From contig NZ_CP091799.1 of assembly GCF_022024235.1 (NCBI RefSeq), positions 1,528,001 through 1,592,000 on the forward strand: a stretch of DNA of 64,000 nucleotides, read 5' to 3'. Below the pieces are notes generated by a model. That model saw only the letters and a program-made list of their open reading frames with translations. It was not told the DNA's origin and searched no databases. Source of the stretch: Segatella baroniae B14 (GTDB taxonomy: Bacteria > Bacteroidota > Bacteroidia > Bacteroidales > Bacteroidaceae). This document shows positions 9,290 to 19,800 of the stretch, piece after piece (positions within the stretch are counted from its first letter, which is position 1; each line of letters opens with the position of its first letter). The translations under genes were made by a program, and so were the position numbers.

Positions 9290-9793
9290 ATGAAAACGAA
9301 ATATAATATTAGACTAGCAAACGAGCAAGATATCCACAATATACTCCTCGTTATGGATGAAGCAAAGAAAATTATGCGCTCATCTGGAAATTTACATCAA
9401 TGGAGTGATGGTTACCCTTCAGCTGATATTATCCGACATGACATTGCCTTAGGAGGTGGATACGTGATAGAAGAAGCTTTTCGAATCGTAGGCTATTTCG
9501 CTCTATTACCTTCCCCTGACCCAACATATGCTGTTATCAACAATGGAAAATGGCTTGAGGAGTCTCTCCCCTATCATGTCATTCACCGTATTGCAGGTGT
9601 ACCCAATGCTCACGGTATCTTCCAAAGCACCATGGATTTCTGCTTCCAAATTGATTCAAATATACGTATTGATACTCATCGCAATAATACCATCATGCAA
9701 CATAATCTACAGAAGCATGGCTTTACTTATTGCGGTATTATCTATCTGGAAAATGGCGATGAACGATTAGCTTACCAAAAAATAAAGCCATAA
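9290..9793 (+). CDS. GNAT-family N-acetyltransferase
   Basis: 167 residues. The N-terminal strand IRLANEQDIHNILLVMDEAKKIM and the C-terminal IRIDTHRNNTIMQHNLQKHGFTYCGIIYLENGDERLAYQK are typical of GNAT acyltransferases, including the THRNN acetyl-CoA segment and the final YQK strand. The substrate is unknown. It starts 53 bp after the lipoprotein gene and converges with the MscS gene. Confidence 0.85.
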   Translation: MKTKYNIRLANEQDIHNILLVMDEAKKIMRSSGNLHQWSDGYPSADIIRHDIALGGGYVIEEAFRIVGYFALLPSPDPTYAVINNGKWLEESLPYHVIHRIAGVPNAHGIFQSTMDFCFQIDSNIRIDTHRNNTIMQHNLQKHGFTYCGIIYLENGDERLAYQKIKP

Positions 9794-9814
9794 GCATCTA
9801 CTCGTCACAAGGTG

Positions 9815-10930
9815 CTATTGCTCTGGATACTGCTCATAAAGTTTTACGTCGAAATCTGCAGCAAGAGCATAGATATGTTCCATAATACTAGCCAAATGCT
9901 CTTCATATACTTTCCACTCCTTGTATTTCAAGAAGAAATACACTTCAATAGGAATACCACTTTGGGTACCTTCCATTTGGCGAACCATAATAAGCATATT
10001 GGCATTAACAGCTTTATGGGTTTCTAAGTATTTTTTGATTGCTGCCCGATACTGACCAAAGTTTGTATCCTTCCCCTCATTAACTCGCTTGATAGAATGA
10101 CAATCGAGATAAAACTTTCGTTGTACACGACGACCCGGACTCTGTTGCATACCTATCCAGTTTTGGAAAGAACCGGTAACTAAGGTTGTAGGACTAATCG
10201 TTACTATGGTATTATCAAAATTCTGAACCTTAACCGTGGTCAAGGTAATATCCTTAACAATACCATTGGCAGGTGTACCTGGCACGGTAATCCAATCACC
10301 ACGATGTACCATATCATTACTATTTAAGCGAACACCTGAAGCCAAACCGGTAATGGTATCTTTGAAAATCAACATGAGGATAGCACTAGTAGCACCCAAT
10401 CCTGCAAAAAGAGTCATCGGATTTTTTCCCAATACGATAGCAACAACGACAACAGTCGCTACAAAATACATCGCAATTTTGAGAACACCGCAAAAGCTAC
10501 GCATGTATTGTTGAATACTCTTACGATTAGGCTGGTCATCCAAACGGTTAAAACCATCAATAAAAACCACCAAAGTACGGGTACTCATAACCGTAATATA
10601 GATAGCAGTGGCACGTTTTAATAATTCCCGGACAAAAGGATACTGATAAAAGACAAGAGGCAACAATACCCAAATCACGATGGCAGGCACAATGTGGCAA
10701 GCACTGAGAAGTACCTTATCACTAAAAATGATATCATCCCATTTCACCTCTGTATGTGCGATAATCTTTTTGAACAATGGCACTAACAGCCGACGACACA
10801 ACAAGCCAGCCACCCACGACAATAAAACTGCAAATAGTATCATGACACCGTGCCGAATTATCGGAACAGCAATACCATTGATACCCGTCAAATTGATAAG
10901 TTGTTCTACAAATACTTTTATATCCTCCAT
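9815..10930 (-). CDS. Mechanosensitive ion channel of the MscS family
   Basis: 371 residues with several N-terminal membrane helices (about 20-45, 70-100, 105-125, 150-170). The MscS pore and beta domain follows, marked by LFAGLGATSAILMLIFKDTI, GLASGVRL and NDMVHRGDWI. The layout resembles YbdG-type channels, which release solutes on osmotic downshock. The next minus-strand gene upstream is the PBP4-like carboxypeptidase, 26 bp away, so co-transcription is possible. Confidence 0.92.
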   Translation of the reverse strand: MEDIKVFVEQLINLTGINGIAVPIIRHGVMILFAVLLSWVAGLLCRRLLVPLFKKIIAHTEVKWDDIIFSDKVLLSACHIVPAIVIWVLLPLVFYQYPFVRELLKRATAIYITVMSTRTLVVFIDGFNRLDDQPNRKSIQQYMRSFCGVLKIAMYFVATVVVVAIVLGKNPMTLFAGLGATSAILMLIFKDTITGLASGVRLNSNDMVHRGDWITVPGTPANGIVKDITLTTVKVQNFDNTIVTISPTTLVTGSFQNWIGMQQSPGRRVQRKFYLDCHSIKRVNEGKDTNFGQYRAAIKKYLETHKAVNANMLIMVRQMEGTQSGIPIEVYFFLKYKEWKVYEEHLASIMEHIYALAADFDVKLYEQYPEQ

Positions 10931-10956
10931 ACGATGTTTGACTGTTTATCTTATCA

Positions 10957-12237
10957 TTACTGTGGTTGGCACAACAAAGTACAAACCTTATCTTGGAAGT
11001 TACGGCCGTTTTTACCATGCATTACACCCTGATTAATAATGGCAAAACACAGGTTGTGCCCATTAGCGGCCTTACAATAACCGGCCAAACTACTGATACC
11101 CGTAACCGTACCCGTCTTAGCATATACATTACCATGAGTAAAACTGCCATGCATACGTTTCTTCAAAGTACCATCTACACCTGCTATTGGCAAAGCCGGA
11201 TGTAAATGCAGATAGATGTTATTATTATTGAAGGCATAACGCAAGAGCTTTATTTCTAGTTCTGCCGACACATAATTGTATAAAGAAAGTCCACTACCAT
11301 CAGCAAACTTATAGCGAGACGGATCCAGACCTACTTTCTGTACTAATTTCTTTTCTACCCAACGAGCGCTCTTAGCAGAAGCTGGTCTATTACCTGTACT
11401 GGCTGCCATCTGGTAAAAAAGACACTCAGCATAAAGATTATCGCTTTCCTTAAGCATACGCATTAATATCTGATCGATAGAGTGGCTACGAGTAGAAATG
11501 GTATAAGCTTCTGATGGACAAGTCTTATTACTATAGGTATAGTAAGAACAAACGATACTATCCTCATGAATCTTACTCATAAATCGATCCATAAACTGAT
11601 CTTTGCGTCCAAGTAATAGAGGGGTAAGTACAGGATTATCATCATCCCAACACCAACCTTCACCAAATTTATTACTATCTTTAAGCGATACATCAGCATA
11701 AATATGGCCACGAATAGTATCTATACCCATCTCTCGAAGACTCGACACCATCGCTTTCATATCATCATTATTAAATCGGGGATCCATACCACCTACACAA
11801 TATAGATCGCCATTAAGACAATGATTATCAATAGTACCGGTATATTTCAATTGTGTCTTAAACTGGAACGAGCCTCCCAGACGATCGATAGCTGCAATAG
11901 CAGTAATTACCTTCATCGTACTCGCCGGACGAAGGAGCTGACGCTCATTATGCTTATAGATACAACTGTCCGCAGTAAGATCCCATACCATAAGACCCAA
12001 CTGTGACGTATCAAACATACTATGCTGTAGTAAATGATCTAATTGTCGCTGAACAGATTCTGGCCAAGGTAAACGGATGCTATCTACGGCAAGAGTATCT
12101 GTAAAGAGAGTATCTGCAACAAGCGTATCGTCATCGTCAATCACCTCTTCGGTCTGCGCCCAAACCTGACAATTAAAAATACAAAGTAAGCATAATACCC
12201 AGAATCCTTTCTTACTCAATCTTTTCAATTCTTTCAT
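10957..12237 (-). CDS. dacB: D-alanyl-D-alanine carboxypeptidase / endopeptidase (PBP4 family, S13)
   Basis: A periplasmic peptidoglycan hydrolase. The signal peptide ends near QVWAQT. All three active-site motifs are present: SxxK as STMK at 106-109, SDN at 265-267 and KTG at 374-376. At 426 residues it lacks much of the large insertion domain found in Escherichia coli PBP4, as is usual in Bacteroidetes. Its start overlaps the stop of the upstream membrane-protein gene by 4 bp (ATGA), implying translational coupling. Confidence 0.92.
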   Translation of the reverse strand: MKELKRLSKKGFWVLCLLCIFNCQVWAQTEEVIDDDDTLVADTLFTDTLAVDSIRLPWPESVQRQLDHLLQHSMFDTSQLGLMVWDLTADSCIYKHNERQLLRPASTMKVITAIAAIDRLGGSFQFKTQLKYTGTIDNHCLNGDLYCVGGMDPRFNNDDMKAMVSSLREMGIDTIRGHIYADVSLKDSNKFGEGWCWDDDNPVLTPLLLGRKDQFMDRFMSKIHEDSIVCSYYTYSNKTCPSEAYTISTRSHSIDQILMRMLKESDNLYAECLFYQMAASTGNRPASAKSARWVEKKLVQKVGLDPSRYKFADGSGLSLYNYVSAELEIKLLRYAFNNNNIYLHLHPALPIAGVDGTLKKRMHGSFTHGNVYAKTGTVTGISSLAGYCKAANGHNLCFAIINQGVMHGKNGRNFQDKVCTLLCQPQ

Positions 12238-12644
12238 TTCTTTTTTCTCTTCTGAAGTTCGGCTAAGAAAGCCTGATCATCTTCCGGCTGAAAACTCGCC
12301 ATATTACCCTCACCATACTCAATAAGAATAAAGTGAGAAAGACGAAATGCTGTCGGAAGGATACATACTTTTTTAATTTCAGGAACCGGGATGTTCACAT
12401 TTCTTGAAAATCGCCCCTTATCAACGATAAGAAACTCGGTTTCTTCATCACGATCAATCGGCTTTACCCGCTTAAAGGTATATGTCGTATGGAGAACACG
12501 CTCTATCATACCCACAACTATAATCATCAGAAACAAACCGACAAGAGCCTGTTTCTGCCAAAAAAACCAAAAAGCCAACAAAACAAATACAGTTATGCCA
12601 CTTTTGGCAGCTATGGTAAATCGCTGATGAAATAGTCTATCCAC
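12234..12644 (-). CDS. Small membrane protein, function unknown
   Basis: 136 residues with two adjacent hydrophobic helices (about 10-45) and a soluble C-terminal half ending in a lysine run. The topology (two helices, then a beta-rich domain) resembles small bacterial PH-like membrane proteins, but no specific family is recognised. It overlaps dacB by 4 bp and is first in that operon, so a role in the cell envelope is a reasonable guess only. Confidence 0.7.
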   Translation of the reverse strand: MDRLFHQRFTIAAKSGITVFVLLAFWFFWQKQALVGLFLMIIVVGMIERVLHTTYTFKRVKPIDRDEETEFLIVDKGRFSRNVNIPVPEIKKVCILPTAFRLSHFILIEYGEGNMASFQPEDDQAFLAELQKRKKK

Positions 12645-12704
12645 AGTTAAGAAATCATTATATGCATTGGTGTCAATTTTTTAGCAAACCGACACATCCA
12701 TTTG

Positions 12705-12712
12705 CAAAATTA
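12705..12712 (-). promoter_or_regulatory. Promoter -7 box for the small membrane protein-dacB-mscS run
   Basis: The minus strand reads TAATTTTG, matching TAnnTTTG, about 60 bp upstream of the small membrane protein start. No clear -33 element. Confidence 0.5.
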
Positions 12713-12755
12713 CAAAAAAAATACTTTTCGTGTGTGCTTTCTGCTGATAAATTCG

Positions 12756-12763
12756 TACTTTTG
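12756..12763 (+). promoter_or_regulatory. nadB promoter -7 box
   Basis: TACTTTTG fits TAnnTTTG and lies about 35 bp upstream of the nadB ATG. Confidence 0.55.
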
Positions 12764-12798
12764 CAACTAGTTTAACAAACAACCATTATAATTTAATC

Positions 12799-14388
12799 AT
12801 GGTTTATAAATATGATTTCCTCATTATCGGCTCAGGTATTGCCGGAATGAGTTATGCCTTAAAGGTTGCGAAAGCACATAAAGGCAAAATATGTATGATA
12901 TGTAAAACCTCATTGGAAGAAGCGAATACTTCCTTTGCACAAGGCGGTGTAGCTTCAGTGACCAACCTTGAGGTCGACAATTTTGAGAAACATATCCACG
13001 ACACAATGGTAGCTGGTGACTTCATCAGCGACAAAGAAGCAGTAAAACAGGTTGTAGAAAAAGCTCCTTCACAAATTAAGGAACTCGTAGACTGGGGAAC
13101 TAACTTCGACAAAATGCAGGACGGCCGCTATGACCTCCATCGCGAAGGTGGACACTCTGAGTTCCGCATCCTACATCATGCAGATGATACAGGTGCCGAA
13201 ATACAGAGAGCCCTCATGGAAGCTGTCCGTACTAACCCTGACATTGAAATCAAGGAAAACCATTTCGCCGTAGAAATTATTACGCAACACCATTTGGGAG
13301 CGCGGGTTACTCGTCGCACTCCTTATATCAATTGTTACGGTGCTTACGTTCTCAATCCTGAGACCGAGAAAGTTGACACATACCTAAGTAAGGTAACAGT
13401 GATGTGTACCGGTGGATGTGGTGCTGTATATCAGACCACAACCAATCCTGTAATTGCCACAGGCGATGGTGAAGCTATGGTATATCGCGCTAAGGGTACC
13501 GTGAAGGATATGGAGTTCGTACAGTTCCACCCTACTTCATTATATCATCCTGGCGAAACCCACCCAGCCTTCCTTATCACAGAAGCTATGCGTGGCTATG
13601 GTGGTATTCTGAAGCTACCTAATGGCGAAACTTTCATGGAAAAATATGATAAGCGATTGAGTTTGGCTCCACGCGATATCGTAGCTCGTGCCATTGATAA
13701 GGAGATGAAGATTCACGGTCTCGATCACGTTTGCTTGGATGTTACTCATAAAGATCCAGAAATGACCAAACATCACTTCCCAAATATCTATACCAAATGT
13801 CTTAGCATCGGTATAGACATTACCAAGGAAATGATTCCTGTTCGCCCTGCTGCACATTACATGTGTGGTGGTATCAAGGTAGACTTGAACGGATGTTCAA
13901 GTATCAACGGTCTCTATGCTCTGGGCGAATGTTCTTGTACAGGTCTACATGGTGGAAACCGATTGGCAAGTAATTCTCTCATCGAAGCTGTAGTGTATGC
14001 AGATGCTGCTGCTAAACATAGTATCGAGCACGTAAATGACTACGACTTTAATGAGAAGGTACCTGAATGGAATGACGAGGGTACATTGACTAATGAGGAA
14101 AAGGTTCTGATTACCCAAAGTATAAAAGAGGTAGGACAGATTATGAGTAACTACGTCGGCATCGTACGTAGTGACCTCCGACTGAAACGTGCTTGGGATC
14201 GTCTCGACTTGCTTTATGAAGAGACCGAGAACCTATTTAAGCGTGTCAAAGTAAGCAAAGAACTTTGTGAGCTTCGTAACATGATTAATACAGGTTACCT
14301 TATTACCCGCATGGCTATCGAACGAAAGGAGAGCCGAGGTTTGCATTATACTGTAGACTACCCTGCTCACGCATACGACAAAAAATAA
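12799..14388 (+). CDS. nadB: L-aspartate oxidase
   Basis: FAD enzyme that oxidises L-aspartate to iminoaspartate, the first step of de novo NAD synthesis. The FAD dinucleotide fold is at the start (FLIIGSGIAGMSYALKVA, about residues 7-24). EANTSFAQGGVASV, REGGHSEFRILHHAD, FHPTSLYHPG, AAHYMCGGIKVD and GLHGGNRLASNSLIEA are the flavin and substrate-binding segments of the NadB/succinate dehydrogenase family. HREGGHS and the lack of an SdhA-type C-terminus favour NadB. nadA and nadC are not in the window; the gene stands alone between terminators. Confidence 0.94.
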   Translation: MVYKYDFLIIGSGIAGMSYALKVAKAHKGKICMICKTSLEEANTSFAQGGVASVTNLEVDNFEKHIHDTMVAGDFISDKEAVKQVVEKAPSQIKELVDWGTNFDKMQDGRYDLHREGGHSEFRILHHADDTGAEIQRALMEAVRTNPDIEIKENHFAVEIITQHHLGARVTRRTPYINCYGAYVLNPETEKVDTYLSKVTVMCTGGCGAVYQTTTNPVIATGDGEAMVYRAKGTVKDMEFVQFHPTSLYHPGETHPAFLITEAMRGYGGILKLPNGETFMEKYDKRLSLAPRDIVARAIDKEMKIHGLDHVCLDVTHKDPEMTKHHFPNIYTKCLSIGIDITKEMIPVRPAAHYMCGGIKVDLNGCSSINGLYALGECSCTGLHGGNRLASNSLIEAVVYADAAAKHSIEHVNDYDFNEKVPEWNDEGTLTNEEKVLITQSIKEVGQIMSNYVGIVRSDLRLKRAWDRLDLLYEETENLFKRVKVSKELCELRNMINTGYLITRMAIERKESRGLHYTVDYPAHAYDKK

Positions 14389-14408
14389 TTGAGAAACTTA
14401 CATATTTT

Positions 14409-14442
14409 AACGGCTGGCTTACCTTTGCGTAAGTCAGCCGTT
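14409..14442. terminator. Terminator between nadB and luxS (bidirectional)
   Basis: AACGGCTG..TTAC pairs with GTAA..CAGCCGTT over a CTTTGC loop. A T-rich run follows on the plus strand. It serves nadB and, from the other side, luxS. Confidence 0.8.
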
Positions 14443-14483
14443 AATTCTTTGTTTTACCTTACACTCTTATAAGAGCACTTGAG

Positions 14484-14978
14484 CTAAGCGTCTGCAAAAG
14501 TCTTACCATCTTCAAGAGTGACTTTCAACTTATTATATTCACAGTGAAAATCATTCTTTAGGCGATCGAGGTATCGGGCACACTCCCACTTGCACATAGG
14601 TAAATCGTGCAACAAATAATTACCACAAGTATCAGGAGTTGTAGCAGGCACCTCTGTCTGGGTGAGAATCCACTCCAGACACTCTATGGTCAGTTCACGC
14701 ATATCATATACAGAATAAGTTCCTGTCATAATGATATACATACCCGTGAGACAACCCATCGGACCAACATATACCACATCATCTTTCACTCTTGAATTGC
14801 GAAACCAAGTTGCCATCAAGTGTTCGATGCTATGAATAGCCGCTGGAGCCACAGCTGGTTCCTTATTTGGTTCTGTTATGCGCAGGTCGAAAGTAGTGAA
14901 ATTTCGATCTACTCGTGACACATAAATACCAGGCTTCAAGCAGGTATGATCAATCGTAAAACTTTGTATTACTTCCAT
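14484..14978 (-). CDS. luxS: S-ribosylhomocysteine lyase (autoinducer-2 synthase)
   Basis: Cleaves S-ribosylhomocysteine to homocysteine and the autoinducer-2 precursor DPD. The metal-binding HxxEH motif is at 49-53 (HSIEH), the catalytic Cys76 is in MGCLTG, and the third metal ligand is Cys118 in TCGNYLLHDL. The 164-residue length is normal. It has its own promoter and is monocistronic. Confidence 0.96.
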   Translation of the reverse strand: MEVIQSFTIDHTCLKPGIYVSRVDRNFTTFDLRITEPNKEPAVAPAAIHSIEHLMATWFRNSRVKDDVVYVGPMGCLTGMYIIMTGTYSVYDMRELTIECLEWILTQTEVPATTPDTCGNYLLHDLPMCKWECARYLDRLKNDFHCEYNKLKVTLEDGKTFADA

Positions 14979-14998
14979 AATTCTTATTATTTACAGTG

Positions 14999-15029
14999 CA
15001 AAGGTAATAAAAATAATCACATGATGCAA
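14999..15029 (-). promoter_or_regulatory. luxS promoter
   Basis: On the minus strand TTG (15027-15029) is followed by a 20-bp spacer and TACCTTTG (14999-15006), a good Bacteroidetes promoter, about 20 bp upstream of the luxS ATG. Confidence 0.7.
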
Positions 15030-15089
15030 TGTTTTAATAACTTTGATAAATATCAGTATTTTTTTCAAGGGACATCAAATATTTATTTG

Positions 15090-15097
15090 TAACTTTG
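15090..15097 (+). promoter_or_regulatory. Promoter -7 box for the outer-membrane barrel gene
   Basis: TAACTTTG matches TAnnTTTG about 28 bp upstream of the ATG at 15126. Confidence 0.55.
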
Positions 15098-15125
15098 CAG
15101 TAAAATAAACATCTATTTATTTGAT

Positions 15126-16784
15126 ATGATGAGAAAAAAATTAGTGGCTTTGGCTATGCTTTGTTTGTTCTCTATGCCAACAACAAGCATTGCTGCAGAG
15201 AGCCGTCAACCTGCTATTACCTTTCTAGGTGACCGTACAGTTATCTATCCTCAAGAGCTCAAACTTCATGACGAAGAGAGTCTACTTGACGTACTTTTAA
15301 TGTTTCCCGAATTAATCTCTTCTGGATTCGAGGATAATCTGCAGGTGTATCAGGCAGACGGTGCCTTATCCAACTACGAACTTCGCATCAATAATATCCC
15401 GATGACTGTAGATCAAAGACTTTTTCTTACACGTACAAAAGCCTCTGACTTTAAAGAGATAAGAATTTGTGATCATCCTGGTGTGGCCAAAGGTACATCA
15501 GGCTTTAAGCATGTTATCGACTTGGTTCCTGTCAAGTATAACAAGGGAGTAGAAGGTTCTGTAGAAGTACAAGGGGGACAACATTCTTATTTTTCTCCTT
15601 CGATTACAACTAAGATAGGCACTCAAAATACGAATATTTTTGCTAATGCTAGTTATGGCTATCAGGATTTTAATCACATTACGCAACGCAAGACATATGC
15701 TGGTATTCACCTAAATTCTCAATTAAGAAACGGTGATATTCTCACTACTGCTCTCAATGGCTCGGTGAGCAACCAACATGCAACACCCCCTATAGAACCA
15801 GAAAGATATCAGAATGGTAATTATGTATTTGAAATTGATTATAGTCATGATTTCAATGAAAAGGGTACCAATCTGCTTCTGATAGCACAGAATATGTATA
15901 GTAGAGAGACCAGTCGCTACCATTATAACTGCCCTGTAGCCGTAATCGAACTCAACACCCCTATCCTAATTCCGAATCTATGGATGATGCTCGGTTTTGA
16001 GGCTGATTTTCTCTTCGAAAATCACTTAGAACCCATTACCGGTGACGGTAATGCTTGCCTAAATACTTTCTATTATAACTATTATATTCAGCTGGACTAT
16101 AAGCTTGGCAAATTTGATTTTTGCTTGGGTGACCGATTTGTAGATACTCATTACAACGCCCACCGATACTTGGGTTTAACTAGTGAAAACAAGGGATACA
16201 ATCACTTTATTGCCAGTGCAGTATACCATTTCGACCAGAAAAATCAACTTCAGTTGGCATATTATCATAAATATACCATAATATCTGATTTCATTGGCGA
16301 AACTTACACTCGCAAACAGGCTGCATTGACAGGACTACCTCTGCCTGAATGGTCAGATACGGGCATCAACTTCTTCAAATTGGGTTATTCATATAGTTCG
16401 CATCCTTTCGTGTTTAACATGAATACCAACTATTTCAGATGGAAAGATACGGATTATGCTTCCGCGGATGTTTCTGTCACTTGGCGAAAGAACATCGCTT
16501 CCATCAATACGGGAGCACATTATTACCATGGTGCCAACGGAAATAATTACGGCGTATTCCAAGTGAATCCTGCTTTATATTTACCTTCTAACTGGAAACT
16601 GGCAATACAGACGTTCTTCTTCACAAAGAACGCACCTCAACGTAATAATGACAATACCTGTGCCTATGGTAATCTTGAGATTCACAAGGTATTTCAAAAA
16701 AAGTGGGAACTACTTACACAATGGCACGATATTTTTTCAAGCCATTACAATGCTTTTCTGGCAGGCATACAATATCGATTCTGA
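15126..16784 (+). CDS. TonB-receptor-like outer membrane beta-barrel protein
   Basis: 552 residues with a signal peptide ending near SIAAES. A short plug-like domain follows (about residues 40-135: LLDVLLMFPELI, NYELRINNIPM, EIRICDHPGVAKGTSG). The rest is alternating strands rich in aromatic residues. The protein ends in IQYRF, with a terminal Phe as expected of outer-membrane barrels. It is shorter than standard TonB-dependent receptors, and no TonB box is evident. The transported substrate is unknown; the neighbours give no clue. Confidence 0.7.
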   Translation: MMRKKLVALAMLCLFSMPTTSIAAESRQPAITFLGDRTVIYPQELKLHDEESLLDVLLMFPELISSGFEDNLQVYQADGALSNYELRINNIPMTVDQRLFLTRTKASDFKEIRICDHPGVAKGTSGFKHVIDLVPVKYNKGVEGSVEVQGGQHSYFSPSITTKIGTQNTNIFANASYGYQDFNHITQRKTYAGIHLNSQLRNGDILTTALNGSVSNQHATPPIEPERYQNGNYVFEIDYSHDFNEKGTNLLLIAQNMYSRETSRYHYNCPVAVIELNTPILIPNLWMMLGFEADFLFENHLEPITGDGNACLNTFYYNYYIQLDYKLGKFDFCLGDRFVDTHYNAHRYLGLTSENKGYNHFIASAVYHFDQKNQLQLAYYHKYTIISDFIGETYTRKQAALTGLPLPEWSDTGINFFKLGYSYSSHPFVFNMNTNYFRWKDTDYASADVSVTWRKNIASINTGAHYYHGANGNNYGVFQVNPALYLPSNWKLAIQTFFFTKNAPQRNNDNTCAYGNLEIHKVFQKKWELLTQWHDIFSSHYNAFLAGIQYRF

Positions 16785-16801
16785 TAGACATATATTTAAT
16801 T

Positions 16802-16836
16802 AAGGGGCGCTACCTCATTGTGAGATAGCGCCCCTT
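16802..16836. terminator. Strong terminator between the barrel gene and sprA
   Basis: AAGGGGCGCTA pairs with TAGCGCCCCTT and an inner CTCA/TGAG extends the stem across a TTG loop. It is GC-rich and lies between convergent genes. Confidence 0.85.
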
Positions 16837-16843
16837 ATTAATG

Positions 16844-19800
16844 TTAGCGTGTTAAACTAAACTTGATACTTAATCCAAAGTCTTGTGTAGTAGTAGGATA
16901 ACTGCTACTGGTGAGCAATGGATTATTCGTTTGGCGATCATAATAGAAACTCATCGTAAGTAATCGACTTAAAGTATAGTCGGCACTAAAACTAAGTTTA
17001 AAGGCCGTATTACCACTGCTTGCCGTACTGGTAACTGTACGAATATCACGTGTGATAGATGCCTGATTACGATAGCTTACATCCAAACGAAGATTCAAGT
17101 TACGATTAGCCTGTCCCTTGGTGGTATTGCCAGATGTACTCTTGCTGCTATTCGAGTTCGTAGTATTATTACCAGACTTGCTACGACTTTTTATCTTACG
17201 ACTACCACCAAAAAGATTAAAGTCGTTAATCTTATAGCCCATACCAACTACCCAGTCTTTACTACTAGCCTGATTCAACTGAACACTGGTCATACTTAAA
17301 CTCAATACACGAGTAGAACGATACTCCACCTTAGCCGTGAGGTTATTGTTGAACGTCATATCCACACCCAGTAATGGTGAGAACGATTCACTAATACTTA
17401 CTGTAGAGATATCATACATACTCTTAGGAGAAGGATCGCCTGTAGAACTGTTGATAACAAACCCCCAGCCATTCATGTACTCCTGATAATTGCTATAGCT
17501 ATTATAACTACCCACTGTATAAACACTTCTATAGGCATGATTAATATTGACGCTCTTGAAATGATCTCTGAACCAAGGTAACTTACCTAATCCACTATAT
17601 CGCATGGACCAGTTAGGTAATAGTTTTGCCAAGGTTGGGAAAATATTCAAAGAACCTCCACCATTAGCATAAGTCTTCAAGAATGCAGGTATCATGACAT
17701 CAGCACTATATTTATCTACAGGTGTCTCCGTTGCACTGAATTCCTTACCTGCCAAAGTTGAACCTGCAGGGTATTGAGAACCCGTATACTGAGCTTCTAC
17801 CATCTTTTGGAATGATTCCAATGAATTACAGAATTTCTCAAAACTCTTGCTATAGAAACCGTTATTGGCATCACCAATACCCTCGAAGGCACTTTTCAGC
17901 GAAATCGTGGTCATGGAGAAAGTTCCGCTTTCTGTGGTAGGTGTACTCGAATAAACATACTCCATACTTCTTGAACGCGTCTGAGTACGAGTAGCTGACA
18001 AATCTATCTTCAAGTTCTTAATCGGTTCGAGTGTCATGCGAATCTGTAAATCTTCAGAAGAACTAGATGTTGCTGGGGTTGCCATCGTGGTATCACTTAA
18101 TAGCCAACCATGATCTCGAGCTTTAGTTATATAACTATCATCTACGAGACCGAAAGCAAAATCGAGTCCAGGAGAATAAACGCCAGAACCTTTCGTCTGG
18201 CCCAAGAAGTTACCGACATAAGGCATAAAACCTGGCAACGTAAGCGAATACTGATTACGATAACTTACATTGACATTGCGAACCATCATCATAACACGCG
18301 CAGCACTTTGAGCAAACTTATACCATTTCTCATCGTCGAGCGGAGTCTTAGGCGTTACGATAACTTTTACCTTCTGAGCTGAGTCTACCTTATTCTTAAT
18401 GATAATCTTGTTCTTACCATCTTTTTTAAATTTCAATGGGAAAACTTTACCGTCCACAGTACGAGCTGTCACCATAAGACGATTAGAATTCTTGCCATGC
18501 TGCAGACTGATAACAGTATCAGGAAGAAGAGTTATTTCTTTTTCGAAACTTCTTCGATTCTGAGGAAGGGCTTTCTTCTGCTCTTTAAGTTTACGATCGG
18601 CTAGGAGCTTTTTCACAGCTTCATCACCATCTTTACCGGCAGCAATGGCTTCCTGACGTACCTTAACCTCCTCTTCTTTCAATTTCTTTTCTTCCGCTTT
18701 TCTCTTTTCACGCTCTTTCTTTTTCTGTTCCTCTTTCTGACGTAAACTTGCCGTACTGACATTCTTTTCAAAACGCTCGTTCGCCTTTTTCAAGAATGGT
18801 ATATGGTTATACAACTTCACCATATTCATGGTAGAGTTTATTGTATAGGTACGATTCGTTGTTATCTTATTACCCGACCACACACTATCGCTCTGAGTAC
18901 CACGCTCCCAATTGTAATTAGAGGTATATGAACCATCCGCATTCAACCAGTCAAATACAGGAATCAAATTTAATGGAACTTGATACTGCAACTTAAAATT
19001 CTGCTGATACGTAATAGGAGTACCCATACGCTTGATACTTTGCCATACCGAATCACGCCACACCTCATAATCATCTGGATAAAGGTCTTTGTTAACAGGA
19101 CGGTCTGGTTCTTGAATTTCTGCATCCGTAGCACTCTGGAAATTCATGTGCAGGTTTTTAGTGAGATCCCAACGCAAAGAGAACTCACGGTTCCATCGGA
19201 AATCTGAGCTATACTGCAAAGGTAACTGGGCATTCTCTGTTGCATCTAAATCGCGCTCTTGTAACTCGTCATAAATACGAGTCATATCCGTATTGAAAGC
19301 TACATTTTGAGGCAACCAGTTGAGACCAAAACGTCGAAATATATCAAGCCACTTACTCTTATTTTTGAGCTTTTTGAAAGGCTCCCAAGCTTTATAAACT
19401 GGACTCCAGTTATAATTCACACTACCTTTCCAGTTATCTGTAGTCTGATAAACCGTTGTCTCACCTGATGTACGTGAGTGAGAATGTGCATACGAGAACG
19501 TAAAGTTAGCTGGATCATACGGCATCGGATGACGCTTCGTGCTAATACCAATACGGGCATTAGAAATAGCAAAGTTGGTATTGGTGGTTTTAGTGATGGC
19601 AATATCACGAAGACTATCCTTTGCAGCCTCATCAGCTAAGGCATCAAGTGCATCCTCCAGTTTCATATCCGTATCCAACGGATTATAACGTGGCGTTGAG
19701 GTTTCTTTGGTAACACTATAATAAAAAGGTATAGAGATCTTTGCTTTATCAGGAAAGAACTTACCCAACTGCAAACTTGTTGTGAACGAGTAAGACGCAT